Shown here: one piece after another, positions 63,134 through 64,000 of the stretch
How the letters are laid out: each line of letters opens with the position of its first letter
Numbering within the stretch: the first letter of the stretch is position 1
Assembly (NCBI RefSeq): GCF_030269365.1
Contig: NZ_BSTF01000008.1
Span: 62,001-126,000 of the forward strand
Source: Lentzea sp. NBRC 102530
GTDB taxonomy: Bacteria; Actinomycetota; Actinomycetes; Mycobacteriales; Pseudonocardiaceae
DNA length: 64,000 nucleotides
Reading direction: 5' to 3'
Translations under genes and position numbers: made by a program
The notes under the pieces: model-generated
The model's database searches: none
The model's input: only the letters and a program-made list of their open reading frames with translations
What the model was told of the DNA's origin: nothing

Positions 63134-64000
63134 CTAGACGACGTCGGCGAACTCCGCGATGAGCCGCAAGGTGTCCGGTAGGGCCCGGTGTTCCGGCACC
63201 AGGTGCAGGTGCTGCACCTGGTGCTCCGCACCGAGGTCCGCTCCCGCCGTGCAGTCGCACGGGTCGGTGGTGAACCCGGCGAAGCGGTAGGCGATCTCCA
63301 TCATCCGGTTGCGCTCGGTCGGCCTGAAGTCGGCGACCAGGTGCACCCCCGCCCGGGCCGCGCGGTCGACGAGCCAGTTCAGGATCGCCGCGCCGGCACC
63401 GAACTGCACCACCCGGCAGGACGTGGCGAGCAGCTTGAGGTGCCAGAAATCGGTGTCCCTGGCCAGCAGCAGCACACCGACGGCACCGTGCGGGCCGAAC
63501 CGGTCGGACATGCTGATCACCAGGACCTCGTGGCCGGGGTCCGAGCACAACTCCCGCAACGCGGCGTCCGAGTAGTGCACGCCGGTCGCGTTCATCTGGC
63601 TGGTGCGCAGCGTGAGTTCCTCGACCCTGCCCAGGTCCTGCGGCTCCGCCCGGGCGATCCGCATCTCGAGCTCCAGCGTGCGCAGGAAGTTCTCGTCAGG
63701 ACCGCTGAACTCGGTCTGCGCGGCGGCGCGGCGGAAGTTCGCCTGGTACATCTGGCGGCGCCGGCGTGAGTCCTCGGTGATCGTGACGGGGGTGAACTCC
63801 GGCAGGTTCGGCAGGTCCAGCACCTGCGTGTGCGAGTAGCAGCGCACCTCCGGCAGGTGGTACTCGACCTCGGCGCGCTCGGTGGGCCGGTCGTCGATGA
63901 ACGCGATCGCGGAGTGCGCGAACTTCAGCTGCTCGGCGATGGCGCGCACGGAGTCGGACTTGGGGCCCCAGTTGATCGCCGGCAGCACGAAGTACTCGGC
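63134..64000 (-). CDS. FkbH-like protein (HAD phosphotransferase family), cut by window edge
   Basis: 288 residues visible; the N-terminus lies beyond the right edge. The reading begins inside the HAD domain (AEYFVLPAINWGPKSDSV, then AFIDDRPTERAEVEYHLPEV with the late HAD Asp pair), and continues into the C-terminal GNAT-like half (LTLRTSQMNATGVHYSD, DFRPTERNRMMEIAYRFAGF). FkbH-like enzymes transfer and dephosphorylate the glyceryl group of 1,3-bisphosphoglycerate onto an ACP. The glyceryl-ACP then becomes methoxy- or hydroxymalonyl-ACP, a lactyl starter, or the C3 unit of tetronates. It is upstream of the PKS on the same strand. The accessory enzymes that decide among these fates must lie outside the window. 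Confidence 0.88.
   Translation of the reverse strand, partial: AEYFVLPAINWGPKSDSVRAIAEQLKFAHSAIAFIDDRPTERAEVEYHLPEVRCYSHTQVLDLPNLPEFTPVTITEDSRRRRQMYQANFRRAAAQTEFSGPDENFLRTLELEMRIARAEPQDLGRVEELTLRTSQMNATGVHYSDAALRELCSDPGHEVLVISMSDRFGPHGAVGVLLLARDTDFWHLKLLATSCRVVQFGAGAAILNWLVDRAARAGVHLVADFRPTERNRMMEIAYRFAGFTTDPCDCTAGADLGAEHQVQHLHLVPEHRALPDTLRLIAEFADVV

Overview
The window is very GC-rich with densely packed, often 4-nt-overlapping genes, frequent GTG starts, WXG100/ESX-type secreted proteins, a modular type I PKS, an OmpR/HK pair and a streptomycin 6-kinase-type APH. This fits a secondary-metabolite-producing actinomycete. Pseudonocardiaceae-like (Lentzea/Saccharothrix/Actinosynnema type) is my inference; no rRNA or other marker is present to prove it.

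Left flank (1-9.1 kb): a MerR/GyrI-like regulator; a compact minus-strand operon (Nudix hydrolase, BtuF-like binding protein, D-cysteine desulfhydrase/ACC deaminase-like enzyme, small alarmone synthetase); a small membrane protein; an uncharacterised 341-aa protein; two divergent IucA/IucC-type siderophore synthetases 22 bp apart; and a metallophosphoesterase.

Centre (9.1-36 kb): the most striking region, a chain of overlapping genes that looks like one large NTP-dependent signalling or conflict (defence/cell-fate) apparatus. In order: radical-SAM activase-like protein, EAD-like + CHAT/caspase-fold protein with both catalytic residues replaced, coiled-coil protein, tandem CbbX-type AAA+ protein with a Walker-less N-terminal region, zinc-ribbon/vWA-like protein, TRAFAC-type GTPase, GAP1-like GTPase partner, Hsp70/actin-fold protein, second coiled-coil protein, membrane vWA protein, a convergent NB-ARC/TPR STAND protein, then an Ig-like protein, a DUF4407 membrane protein, a caspase-STAND-beta-propeller protein with an intact His/Cys dyad, and an alpha/beta hydrolase. 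The parts resemble predicted multi-component GTPase/GAP1, vWA and EAD/STAND systems proposed from comparative genomics. This particular combination, with an inactive and an active caspase-like protein in the same locus, is my lead candidate for a little-described system.

36-47.5 kb: a 1424-aa polymorphic toxin (WXG-like head, long Pro/Ser/Gly repeats, C-terminal EndA/NucM-like nuclease) with two YezG-family immunity genes and a good ECF-type promoter; an OmpR-HK two-component system with a three-copy direct repeat upstream; a 5'-truncated TetR gene; two poorly known genes; and an ESX-type WXG100/PPE-like pair. At 47.5-48.8 kb lie decayed remnants (YceI, MocR) around a uracil-DNA glycosylase-like gene.

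Right end (48.8-64 kb): an APH(6)-type kinase, then a PKS locus on the minus strand: FkbH-like protein (cut by the window edge), a 3918-residue PKS (KSQ-AT-ACP / KS-AT-KR-ACP / KS-AT-inactive KR-ACP-TE) and a translation-coupled MBL-fold/CMD fusion. The line encodes a self-contained triketide assembly: propionyl starter, one reduced malonyl extension, one unreduced extension of uncertain unit, then release by the TE. The FkbH neighbour and an unusual AT motif suggest a glycerate-derived unit.
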